This document shows positions 1 to 8,500 of a DNA stretch of 64,000 nt, piece by piece. Numbering within the stretch: the stretch's first letter is position 1; each line of letters opens with the position of its first letter. This DNA comes from Ornithodoros turicata (lineage: Eukaryota; Arthropoda; Arachnida; Ixodida; Argasidae): NCBI RefSeq assembly GCF_037126465.1, contig NC_088202.1:87524160-87588159 (forward strand), read 5' to 3'. Made by a program: the position numbers and the translations under genes. Below the pieces are notes generated by a model. The model saw only the letters and a list, made by a program, of their open reading frames with translations. It had not been told where the DNA came from and did not search any database.

Positions 1-215
1 CATTTCGAATGGCATCATTATGTGTCCTGACTTGTTCAAAACAGGGGGAGGCGCCTATCTAGAACATGCTTACCCAAGCAACACGCCAATATTGGTCCAA
101 TATGGGACCAATGCGGGGAGTGCAACCAGGCTCCATATTGGGCCAATATGGGCTGCCTATATTGGGATGCCCATTTTGCCCACACTGCGCCAATATTTCC
201 GTGATATCACCAACG
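1..215 (+). mobile_element. Half-copy of a CCAATATGGG-cored foldback MITE
   Basis: The first 60 bases (TGTCCTGACTTGTTCAAAAC, then a G-rich block and GCGCC) match the inner arm of the foldback MITE family seen again at 454-701. They are followed by an irregular array of CCAATATGGG / CCCATATTGG units to about 190. The mirror half of the same subfamily lies at 2246-2545 on the opposite strand. The left terminal repeat lies outside the window or is missing. Non-coding. Confidence 0.6.
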
Positions 216-451
216 GTGAGTCCGTGTAATAATAAAGCATTATCCGGTATAATATCCACCATTGATATTACTTCTATCATTTTTCCTTTTTTTACATCGC
301 CCTAAAAACGAAGAAGAGGTGCTGTGACTGTATTGCTGAAGGACCCAGGCAGTCGTATTGCCAACTGTAGGATGGGACCAGCGAAAGCTTGCCCACATCA
401 CATTTCAAAAATAGTACTGCCCCCGCCCTAAAAACGAAGAGCACGATCAAC
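216..451. other. Unannotated spacer
   Basis: I see no coding potential or repeat structure. The motif CCCTAAAAACGAAGA occurs at about 299-314 and again at about 426-440, so part of this spacer may itself be an old repeat. Confidence 0.4.
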
Positions 452-453
452 TA

Positions 454-701
454 CACTCTTAAAAATGAACTTCACCGCATAGCACGCTTCTAGCCAACCA
501 TAATCTCGGATGATATCGTTATCTACCCTGATTTGTTGAAAACGGGAGGCGTACGCCTTTTTTGTGACACTTATGCTGTTCGTAACTGTCACAAAAAGGC
601 GTACGCCTCCCGTTTTCAACAAATCAGGGCAGATAACGCTATCATTCAAGGTGATGGTTGGCTAGGAGCGTGCTATGCGGCGAAGTTCATTTCTAAGAGT
701 G
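454..701. mobile_element. Foldback MITE, family M1 (complete)
   Basis: Almost the whole 248 bp is one inverted repeat. The left arm starts CACTCTTAAAAATGAACTTC and the right arm ends GAAGTTCATTTCTAAGAGTG, with the arms meeting around a short loop near 570-590 (GTGACACTTATGC). The dinucleotide TA flanks it on both sides (452-453, 702-703), consistent with a 2-bp target-site duplication. There is no open frame. A transcript through it would form a long hairpin. Other copies: 4301, 10062, 11258, 44565, 45041. Confidence 0.85.
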
Positions 702-703
702 TA

Positions 704-1060
704 GTGCTAGGCAGGCAGTCCCACGGAACTGCCAATGCCAAACATCCCTCAGAAGCCTTCATTAGCGCAAGCTTGCCCACATCACGCCTCAAATATAGTA
801 CTGCGCTCGTGCTAAAAACGAAGAGCAGGAACTACCAACCATCCCTCAACCAACCATCCCGCTCCAACCCGCTTCTAGAGTACAAAGCAGTGAAACACTT
901 TCGTGACGGTGACGGACATACGCCTCAGCAACTCACACTGCCTGCAGTAACTTGAAAGCAAGCACATAGCATTACAGACCAGACTTCTTATCAAACATTG
1001 TGTTTTTTTTTTTTTTACTTGACCTGCCGCAATTTCGTTGTCATTAGAGAAACCAGCGAC
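704..1060. other. Unannotated spacer
   Basis: No recognisable gene or element. It contains a short reading frame without resemblance to a known family and a T-run at about 1003-1015. It immediately precedes the promoter-like region. Confidence 0.4.
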
Positions 1061-1067
1061 ATTTTAG

Positions 1068-1182
1068 CCGGAATGAAATGTCCGGCCCGAGTGTCGCGCA
1101 TGCGCATTAGTTGTAGGACGCGTGATTTCGCTCAAACGACCACGCTCTCAGTCGGTTCGACCGATTGGCATCGCGAAGCAAG
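1068..1182 (+). promoter_or_regulatory. Candidate TATA-less housekeeping promoter
   Basis: Four motifs typical of animal housekeeping promoters occur in order: CCGGAA (ETS-like, 1068-1073), GCGCATGCGC (NRF-1-like palindrome, 1096-1105), ATTGG (reverse CCAAT / NF-Y, 1164-1168) and AAGATGGCGGC (YY1-like, 1180-1190) over the start codon. The stretch is CpG-richer than its surroundings. NRF-1 plus YY1 arrangements often drive genes for mitochondrial or basic cellular functions, but that is family knowledge and not evidence about this gene. No TATA box is seen. Confidence 0.5.
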
Positions 1183-1205
1183 ATGGCGGCTGTTCGCAGC
1201 AACTG
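1183..1205 (+). CDS. Candidate first coding exon of an unidentified host gene (MAAVRSN...)
   Basis: An ATG inside the YY1-like motif opens a 23-base coding stretch, M-A-A-V-R-S-N plus two bases of the next codon, ending at a consensus splice donor GTAAGT (1206-1211). The reading frame stays open past the donor for some distance, so splicing is inferred only from the donor match and the promoter context. I could not find a matching second exon in this window; in a repeat-rich arachnid genome it could be tens of kilobases away. The product cannot be named from eight residues. A chance ATG in CpG-rich DNA is the alternative. Confidence 0.4.
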
Positions 1206-1382
1206 GTAAGTTGAGTCGTTGTGTTGCAGTGCATGTTACAGTGGGATTGCCACATATGTTGACTGTTTCGAACAATGTGTATCATCTGCGGGAAGTTGTT
1301 GGATGTAACGACGTATTGAGTTGGGCATTTCACACGCTTCAACGTCCAATGTTGCCGTGCTGCTTCAGCATTTGGCACAAGA

Positions 1383-2199
1383 GCATTCCTTTGGTAGGCG
1401 TCACCATTTGAAAGTTGGCTTCACGTAATACTTCTGTGTACTACGGGCAAGCCCACTTCAACGAACGCTCATTGTTGCGGAATTGTTTGTTTGTAAATTT
1501 TGCGGAACTTTTCGATTCTTTTATTTGTGTTGCGGGAAAGCCAACTTCAACCTGACATCATAGACACTGTTTAGTAATAAATTAGGTTAGATCAGTGCGG
1601 CTGTGGCAGCTTGAATCTCCTTCCCAACCTCATTATCGAAGCAACTTTGTGGGCAAAGCAAGCTGCCATGGCCCTATTAATCTAACCTAACTTCACTAAA
1701 CAAACCTAAGACATCATAGGCTTTGTTAAGTGATCAGTTTGGTTAGGTTAATGCGGCTATTGCAGCTTGCGTCGCCCTCCCAACTGCATTATCGAAGCGG
1801 CTTTGGGGGCAAAGCAAGCTATCATGGCCCTGTTCAACTAACCTAGCTTCACTGAACTAACCTAAGACATCATAGGCTTTGTTTAGTGATCAGTTAGGTT
1901 AGGTTAGTGCGGCTATTGCAGCTTGCCTCGACCTCCCGACTTCATTATCGAAGCGGATTTGGGGGCAAAGCAAGCTGCCATGGCCCAATTAATGTAACCT
2001 AACTTCACTAAACGAACTCAAGACATCATCAACTTGGTTAGTACCAAAAATGGAGAAAAAATCAGCAAAATCACGCTAAACAGCGAGGAAACGAAGAGTT
2101 CAGCAACGCTCAGTGTTCCTTTGAAGTGTGCTTGCCCGCAGTACATGGAAGTGTTATGTGAAGTCAACTTTCAAATGGTGACGCCTACCAAAGGAATGC
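1383..2199. mobile_element. Foldback element with 70-bp terminal inverted repeats and a tandem core
   Basis: Left arm 1383-1452 begins GCATTCCTTTGGTAGGCGTC; right arm 2130-2199 is its near-perfect reverse complement, ending GGAATGC. The arms enclose three tandem 156-bp units (1554-2021). No transposase is encoded, so it would be non-autonomous. Sequence outside the arms shows GGCACA on both sides but one base out of register, so I do not claim a target duplication. Confidence 0.7.
1554..2021. repeat. Tandem repeat, 3 units of 156 bp
   Basis: GACATCA recurs at 1554, 1710, 1866 and 2022, exactly 156 bases apart. Each unit contains GTTAGGTTAG early and its complement CTAACCTAAC late, flanking a conserved block with CGAAGCGG and GGCAAAGCAAGCT, so every unit is itself a potential hairpin. 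Units differ by scattered substitutions. Confidence 0.85.
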
Positions 2200-2245
2200 C
2201 GGCACAGGCATACCAGCACGGGTACGTACCATTTTCTGCATTTTC

Positions 2246-2545
2246 AGTCAATATGGGGTGTACACGGGCAATATGGGGCCCATATTGCCGACATTTTCCA
2301 CATATTGGTTCAAACTTGGCAATATGGGGACCCTATTTGCCAAGTTTGAGCCAGTATGGGAAAAATCCTGGCAAAACGGGTCCCATATTGGACCCATATC
2401 GCCAATGCCCAGCCAATATGGGTCCAGTATTGTGTGCTGCTTGGGTAATGTGTCCAAGATATGCGCCTCCTCCCATTTCCAACAAATCAGGACACAGAAT
2501 GATATCATTCGGAATGATGGTTGGCTAGGATCTTGCTATGTGGTG
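2246..2545 (-). mobile_element. Half-copy of a CCAATATGGG-cored foldback MITE (opposite half)
   Basis: From 2250 to about 2440 the sequence is an irregular array of CAATATGGG and CCCATATTG units. From about 2455 it continues into the right arm of the M1-like foldback (GATGATGGTTGGCTAGGA then GGTGAAG). Its reverse complement aligns with the half-copy at 1-215. The left arm is missing. Confidence 0.6.
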
Positions 2546-2690
2546 AAGTTGGGTAATAGATCTGCGCAAAAGTGTCTCTTATTTGCTTTGCGCAGTGGCG
2601 CTGTTGTAGCCGGTGAATGTCTTGTTATAGTCTTGTTATTCGCTATGAACTTCGTCTTCATCTGAAATATGAGCCGGCTCTGCGCTGGAT

Positions 2691-3170
2691 AAGCACGCGC
2701 TCGGGTCATGTGTCTGCGCAGTGTACCACCATGCATTCGCGCAAAAAGGAAGAGGCTCGAGGCTTTTAAAGGCCTTGTTACCCAACCTACCAGCTCCCGT
2801 GCCTCAGTGGTTAGCGTGCTGGCCATGTCACGTCGAGACTGGGAGGTACCCGGTTTCGAATCCCGGTGCCGGCTGTGCTGTCTGGGGTTTTTCCTTGGTT
2901 TTCCTCAGACGCTTTCAGACATATGTCGGCACAGTTCCCTTAGAAGTCGGCCCAGGACGCACATTCCCCAGGGCGTCAGTCGTGACGTTGCCCACCTCTG
3001 TGAGGCCGACAACGGCGAGCCCTTTCATAATCACCACCACCTGTTACCCAACCGTTCAAGGCAACCGTTCCAGAAAGAGTAACAAGGCCTTTAAAACCCT
3101 CTAGCCTCTTCTTTTTTGCGCTGATGCGTGGTGGTACATTGCGCAGGCGCATGACCCGAGCGCGTGCTTA
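2691..3170. mobile_element. MITE of about 225 bp split by a SINE
   Basis: Inverted arms of roughly 100 bp: left starts TAAGCACGCGCTCGGGTCAT near 2689 and right ends ATGACCCGAGCGCGTGCTTA near 3170. Both arms contain AAAGGCCTTGTTAC or its complement and a pyrimidine/purine block. The SINE at 2788-3041 sits in the loop. No coding capacity. Confidence 0.75.
2788..3041 (+). mobile_element. tRNA-derived SINE (type 1)
   Basis: The 5' part has an A-box-like CAGTGGTTAGCGTGCTGG and a B-box-like GGTTTCGAATCCC (2852-2864, one extra T relative to consensus), followed by a body with GCTGTGCTGTC, TCGGCACAGTTCCC and GTCGGCCCAGGACGC. The tail is a short ACC repeat. A 12-bp target duplication, TGTTACCCAACC, flanks it (2776-2787 and 3042-3053). 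The same body recurs at 18722, 34095 and 52765. It resembles tRNA-derived tick SINEs. Confidence 0.85.
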
Positions 3171-3173
3171 TGA

Positions 3174-4075
3174 GACATCCATGAGACACTCGCAAATTAA
3201 AACAAGATAGCAAAACTTTTTTGTATTACTTTAATCAAGTATCTGGGCACAGCATGCCCACTGCATCCAGAGAAAACTGTTTGAGAGCACCATATCACGT
3301 TAACGCAGCTCCATAGATATTCTGTCTATCATATGAGCTGTCATCACTCAGACGTCATCCCTTCACTAAGTTGCGGAAAATCCCCCCGGGCATGACGGCC
3401 TTTCTGCGAAATTTGATAAAGCGCACTAATCTATTGCCATTGGTAACATCAGTATTTAATGCAGCGTTTGACAGCAGGGCCCCGTCAGCGTCTAGCTGAA
3501 TCACATTACCGTAAACGATATGAAGTAGCGTGCCCCAATAGGCACAAGAGCCGACATCGCATTTCGTTGCTTTTTGTGCAAATACCACCGCCACCAAGAA
3601 CGAACACGTTCAGTACCAGCATAGACGAAATCATGTATCAATAATAATAAGATGCAAGTCTAATGTGAGCTCGATGGAACCTACATCTCGCCTTATAGTG
3701 CGTAATTCATACCTTGCATTGTGTGTATTTAGGTATATTGTATGTATATTAGGTATATTGTATATATAAACACAGTTCAGCACGTTGTGAACCGCAAAGT
3801 TGCCTCTAATTCCAGTTGTTTATGACGATAGTGAGTATTTAAGTTATTCTGTAGCTTAATGTGGAGAGTGTTTTTTTTTTGTATTGTTTTGTTTACTTAT
3901 CTTTCGTTTGTGTGCGGCAAACATGCAAGAGTGTCGACAGCCCCAGGTTTCGTCAATCACTCTTGTTGGCTCTTCTACTTCTGCTACGCAAATTCCACCG
4001 TAGCCGTGTCTGCTATTCCTTATGTGCTTTTAACAGTATCCCTAATCTATCCAGTATACCTATCCAGTCACAATA
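3174..4075. other. Unannotated spacer
   Basis: No gene or mobile element recognised. A short AT-rich quasi-repeat of TAGGTATATTGTAT lies at about 3730-3770, and the frames present are short and resemble nothing I know. Confidence 0.4.
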
Positions 4076-4078
4076 CAC

Positions 4079-4185
4079 GGAACTTCACAGCATAACATAC
4101 TCCATGCCAACCATAATCCACAATATGGCATCGTTCTCCCCGCTGACTTGCCGAAAATGAGAGGCGGTCACCTGTTTGTGTAGTA
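4079..4185 (+). mobile_element. Left half of an M1-type foldback MITE
   Basis: GGAACTTCACAGCATAACAT, CCAACCATAAT and CGCTGACTTGCCGAAAATGA follow the order of the M1 left arm with many substitutions. The right arm is absent; the copy ends near a G-run at 4200. Confidence 0.6.
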
Positions 4186-4300
4186 CGCGCCTAAAAATGA
4201 GGGGGGGGGGGCGTTGTTGTCGTCGTCACGACTATAGCAAAAAAATAAAAAAAGAAAGACGGATGGAGGATACAGGATAAAGGGAGGAGATGCGTAGAGA

Positions 4301-4496
4301 AAATGAACTTCACCCCGTTCTTTCCCCTGATTTCTTTAAAACGCCTTACGCCTTTTTATGACACTTATGCAGTTCACAACTGTCACAAAAATGGCGTACG
4401 CCTACCGTTTCCAGCGAATCAGAGGAGAGAACGATGTCATTCGAGATAATGGATGGCAAGGAGCGTGTTATGCGGTGAAGTTCTGTTTTAACAGTG
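4301..4496. mobile_element. M1 foldback MITE with internal deletion
   Basis: The left arm starts AAATGAACTTCACC and jumps directly to CCCTGATTTCTTTAAAACG, missing the middle of the arm. The right arm is complete to GCGGTGAAGTTCTG and ends TTAACAGTG. About 50 bp is lost from the left arm compared with 454-701. Confidence 0.75.
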
Positions 4497-4539
4497 TAGG
4501 TACAGGTAGGTAGTTTTCCTGCTTAATGACGATACACAC

Positions 4540-4735
4540 TTTTTTTGTGACACTTATGCAATTATGTTAATCGTCAGTGGTTGTAGTGATGTTGGGCGCA
4601 GCTTGCCGTTGTCAACCGACACAAAAGATCGTACATCCCGCGCTTTCTATGAATCATGAGTGATAACTGCATCATTCTGTACAATGCCTTCAGTGTGTCA
4701 TGCGGCAAAGTTATGTTTTAAGACTGCAGTTTTTC
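4540..4735. mobile_element. Decayed M1-like MITE remnant
   Basis: TTTTTTGTGACACTTATGCA and the stretch ending GCGGCAAAGTTATGTTTTAA match the loop and the right terminus of M1. The intervening sequence is diverged and the left arm is missing. Confidence 0.45.
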
Positions 4736-4904
4736 GCTCCATCTCTAATATACTCTCTTAAAAATGAGGAGGGGGGGGGGGTAATGGCAGGATCGGCTCG
4801 CCGTTGTTGGCCACACAGAAGTGGGCGTCGTCACGACTATAGCCAAAAAGGAAAAAAAGCGGATGGAGGATAGAGGATGAAGGGTGTAGATGCGTAGAGT
4901 GTGC

Positions 4905-5028
4905 ATGAGTTCGTCGCACCGCATAGCACGCTCCTAGCCAACCATCATCCTGAATGACATCGTTCTCGCCCCCGATATGTTGAAACCGGGAGGCGCACGC
5001 CTTTTTGTGCCTGTTTGTGTAGCAAACA
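4905..5028 (+). mobile_element. Left half of an M1-type foldback MITE
   Basis: Contains TCGCACCGCATAGCACGCTC, CTAGCCAACCATCATC and GTTGAAACCGGGAGGCGCAC, then stops at TTTGTGTAG where the loop would begin. The start is degenerate (GAGTGTGCATGAGT). Confidence 0.65.
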
Positions 5029-6084
5029 GATTAGAAAAAGATTATGCTGAGCAGTGTCCTCAAAAGCAGTTCACTAGCCCGTCATGAGTGAGGATAGCAC
5101 ATTACAAAAGAGGAAACAAAACGATTAGTATGTCGAGAAGAGGCCTCTGATAAGAAGACGCTGGTATTTCCAAAAGAAACAGTTCTTCTACCCCGCTCCG
5201 ATTTCGCGGTAACCCCCGTGACGGTACTTGCCTGTTTCAGTGTGCTTGCACACACGGAAAACTATGGTTCGGATCCTGGGATCCGGAGAACCTGCAATCC
5301 CGGGATCCCCCATAATTTCATTTCCGAAAATCCAAGGATTACGGAATAATAAATTCTGGCTTTCCTGACAACGAATGGTTCGTGGTACGTATTAAAAGGA
5401 ATGAACGGTATGTTACTAAAGGCATCCCTTATCAGGCGTCCCTTCCGCGAAAAAATATCAGTTGCAATCCGAAACCAAACGAACTGTCCACGGCACATGA
5501 TAGACACGTTAGTTGCTGACCCGACTCACTCCACGGCTCATACAGCCTAGAAGAGCAATCAAGTATATATAGCATTAAATATACCACGAAATCAGAATGA
5601 CTCTTCCGCTTCCATTTACGCTGTCCGTGTCTGGTGTCTCGTCCTCCTATTTTTTTTGCATTATCACCATGTTGAATTTCGATCCGTGTTTGATTCTGTT
5701 TACTTCATCTAATCTCACTCTGTCCTACTCCAAGGTGTAACTGCTTCAGAGCCGGAAGAACGTACGGTGTCCCAAGAGCAATGCACCGGCTTGTTGTTAA
5801 CATTTTGTCTACCAACGTGATTCTGTAGAAATGCCTTTGCTCTTTTAAGTTCCTTAGTGAATTATGATACAGAGTATAATCATTTTTCACAGATGCGTTT
5901 TGTTCTGCATGGATACGGTATACAAGATGATAGCGATGTGATATACCGAACAACAGAAATTCCCAATATCTCCTAAATTCTGCCCTGGAACACGACACTG
6001 TTATGTAGTGTATAGTGCATAAAAAGAAGAAAAAACGATCGCATACGTCGCGCTTTGCCGTTGTTGCCGGTACAGCGTCGTTGC
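5029..6084. repeat. Diverged repeat pair, copy 1 (partner at 8105-8500)
   Basis: 5029-5085 (AGCAAACAG through GCTGAGCAGTGTCC to AGCAGTTCAC) matches 8111-8255, and about 5815-6020 (CCTTTGCTCTTTTAAGTTCC onward) matches about 8285-8500. The stretch between these blocks (about 5090-5810) is not in the partner and holds nothing I recognise. No coding sequence. The element type is unknown. Confidence 0.5.
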
Positions 6085-6164
6085 GTTGTTGCCGTTGCTC
6101 AGTCGGTAACGTGTTGGCTGGCTGAGTTCAAGATCGCGAGTTCGATCCCGGCTGAGGACGGTAG
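6085..6164 (+). mobile_element. tRNA-like head of a SINE (type 2), interrupted
   Basis: A-box-like GCTCAGTCGGTAACG (6097-6111) and B-box GAGTTCGATCC (6138-6148) are spaced as in a tRNA, followed by CGGCTGAGGACG. The matching SINE body resumes at 7318, after the LTR element. The head has no proper acceptor pairing, so I read it as a SINE and not a tRNA gene. A related head is at 46.3 kb. Confidence 0.65.
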
Positions 6165-7313
6165 TGTAGAGGAGGTTGAGTTCCTCTACATGAGTCCAGA
6201 CCGGCGATGATGGTATGCCACGGAGAGGCGATGACGGTGGCCTATCTCCATGGCCGCGCCGGTGGAACTGAGGAGCGAGCGCTCCAGGCGTGTGTCCATC
6301 CTCGTCGTTGTCCACCGGTGCTATATCACTCACCCCCTCAGACGCGGAGCAGCGATAAAGCAGAAGATGTCCACGACTTCCCTAGAGGAGGGCAGCGAGG
6401 GCGACCGTGGTTGACATGCACGGTTGAACAGGTTGACAGCACGGCACACGGTGGCGAAGCATCACAGCTGATAAGTCATCACGATCCGTTAGTCCAAGAA
6501 GAGCGGGGAAGAGAGTGAGGCGCTGGCGAAGTGGTGGTGCTGGGGTGCCGCTACCGGCACAGGAGCCAAAGCTCTGAGAGTCCCAAGGGAGGAGAGGGTG
6601 AGGCTGTGCGAGCCGTGAGAGATGCCGAGACGCCGGCTGAAGCGTGCCGTGCGTCGGTTGCCGCGACTGCCGCGACCGGCAGATGAGCGCGACGCTCGAT
6701 GCATGTCGCGGCCGGCAGTGAAAGAGCGCAGGGGTGCGGTGAACATCGGGCAAAAGTGATGGGTGATGAAGCTGTGGGGCGCGTGCGTGCCGGTGGGTAG
6801 TGCTTTGTAGGAGAGAGTCAGTTGGTCGGTATACAGAAGTCCTCTTGCCGAGCTCAGGAAGCCATTCGGGAGCGAACAGAGCATGTTGAATGCAATGCAC
6901 GGATGAGAGCCGTGGCAGCGGGTCTGGACAGGTGAGGTTGAGGGTACGTGGAGAGCATCAGGCTCGATCGGTTGCCGTGTCACAGAGCTACCGTAGCGGT
7001 CCACTGTAGCGTCGGACAGGAAATGGAAGAGGGCTTCCAGGCTGCGCGGCAGCGCGCCGTCGGTGCTGGACTTGCGGGAAGGTTGCCAAATTTGGGATGG
7101 TAAAAGGGCCGAATTACATCGAACTTGATGTTCATAGTTCGGGTCATCAAATGTAGAGGAGGTGGAGTTCCTCTACATGAGTCCCGACCGGCGATGATGA
7201 TATGCCACGGAGAGGCGATGACGGTGGCCTATCTCCATGGCCGCGCCGGTGGAACTGAGGAGCAAGTGCTCCAGGCGAGTGTCCATCCTCGTCGTTGTCC
7301 ACCGGTCGCCATA
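6165..7313 (-). mobile_element. Compact non-autonomous LTR element (TRIM-like)
   Basis: Two direct repeats, 6165-6325 (161 bp) and 7152-7313 (162 bp), both starting TGTAGAGGAGGT and both containing GGCGATGACGGTGGCCTA, enclose about 826 bp. GTAG is duplicated on both sides (6161-6164, 7314-7317). On the minus strand the right repeat is followed by TTTGATGACCCGAAC, in the position and style of a primer-binding site, and the left repeat is preceded by a purine-rich GAGGGGGTGAG, as a polypurine tract should be. The interior has no gag or pol that I recognise; its frames are short. A pair of partial SINE copies is the alternative reading. Confidence 0.6.
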
Positions 7314-7317
7314 GTAG

Positions 7318-7455
7318 CAATGTGGGGGAGGTAAACATTACTTCCAGCACCGTATGTCGGAGATTTCCGGCGCACGTCAAAAGAACCTCAAGTGGTCGAA
7401 ATTATCCGCAGTCCTACCATGCGGCACGTGCAACATGCCACCATACTATATAGGC
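7318..7455 (+). mobile_element. SINE (type 2) body, continuation after the LTR element
   Basis: GGCGCACGTCAAAAGAACCT, CAAGTGGTCGAAATTATCC and GCAGTCCTACC form the body I associate with tick tRNA-headed SINEs. It picks up where the head at 6085-6160 stops. A short related fragment occurs at 15575-15640. Confidence 0.6.
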
Positions 7456-8104
7456 AGCAGAAAACCTTACGCATAAAATGTCGGTACCATTATTATTTGC
7501 CGTTTTTATATACTGCAGTTGCAAAAGCTTTCATTCAAAGCCTAATCCTATAAGAGCACCAGCACAATTTCAGTAGCGTAGAAAGAACAGCAATCTGTAA
7601 CACAACACGTAGGAAATTGTGCTTGTGCGGCATGCCAATTTCCCCATAGTTTCAAACTGCAAAGCCAGGGTTGTACCCAGTAGACAAAACACGCTCTGTT
7701 GGAAATCTTCGCAGCTCTGGGCCTGAAGCATCTGTTATTTACCAAGAAAAGTTAACTGAAACAGTTATATGTGTCCTATACCGTCATATTCTGTGCCATA
7801 ACACCTTTCCACACAGAAGTCTTGTTCAGAGCAATGCATTTGCATGCTGTTTGTAGCAGTATCATTTAATTTCATCAAAGCAGCTACTTTTGTTAACAGT
7901 GTGATCCTAGACTGATATAGAGAACATTTGGTGCACAACAGTGTGCCTTGCCTTTGCTGCTCCTAATCGAAATGCGCCAAACCGAATATTTTTCAAAACG
8001 TGTAATAATTACAATATCATCAACAAATCACTGCTGTAATTTGTAGTGCACTTCTGGTTCGTCTTGCCATGAGATTTGGTCTTGGATGCCCGCCACTTGT
8101 CAGC
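7456..8104. other. Unannotated spacer
   Basis: AT-rich sequence with no coding potential that I can support. GCAGTTGCAAAAGCTTTCAT at about 7517 recurs near 8566, indicating an old, unidentified interspersed repeat. Confidence 0.4.
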
Positions 8105-8500
8105 ATTGCGTAGCAAACAGTTTAAAAAAAGATTATGCTGAGCAACAACAACAACAATTATATTCTGACGATGAAATGGGGAGATTTTCCACTCTAGGAG
8201 TGGATGCTGAGCAGTGTCCGTAGTATCCTGAAAGCAGTTCACCAGCGCGTTATGAATGCTTTGGCTACCAAGGGGTTCATGTATTGGCTTTGCTCTTCTT
8301 CTAAATTCCCAAGTGAATTCTGATGCAGAGTGTAAGCATTTTTTCAGAAGTGCTTAGTTGCCCTAAGTTATATTCGGCAGTTGTGGACACAAGATCACCG
8401 TGAAGTTTATTTCAATATGTGAAATCACGAACAGCAATCCCCAATGTGCGAAATTCTCCGCTGGAAGATGTGTTCGTTAGGTAGTGCATAGCGTATTAAA
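8105..8500. repeat. Diverged repeat pair, copy 2 (partner at 5029-6020)
   Basis: Matches copy 1 in two blocks, now adjacent. It carries a 59-bp insertion (8145-8203) that copy 1 lacks, so copy 1 preserves the empty site ATTATGCTGAGCAGTGTCC. Confidence 0.55.
8145..8203 (-). mobile_element. 59-bp insertion of a LINE 3' tip
   Basis: On the minus strand it reads CCACTCCTAGAGTGG, then ATTTCATCGTCAG, then AATATAATTGTTG with a (TTG)n tail. This is the extreme 3' end of the family found at 39340-40712. ATGCTGAGCA is duplicated on both sides (8135-8144, 8204-8213). Confidence 0.8.

Noticed and set aside
1590..1930. Interstitial telomeric TTAGG array
   Set aside because: TTAGG occurs only two or three times in a row within each 156-bp unit; the period is 156, not 5.
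6097..6148. A functional tRNA gene
   Set aside because: A- and B-box spacing fits, but acceptor-stem pairing is lacking and the sequence runs on into a SINE body; the copy at 46.3 kb shows the same head on a SINE.
6382..7004. Overlapping minus-strand open frames of about 170 codons
   Set aside because: They lie in the interior of the compact LTR element; Ser/Pro/Arg-rich sequence follows the GC content and shows no gag or pol motif.
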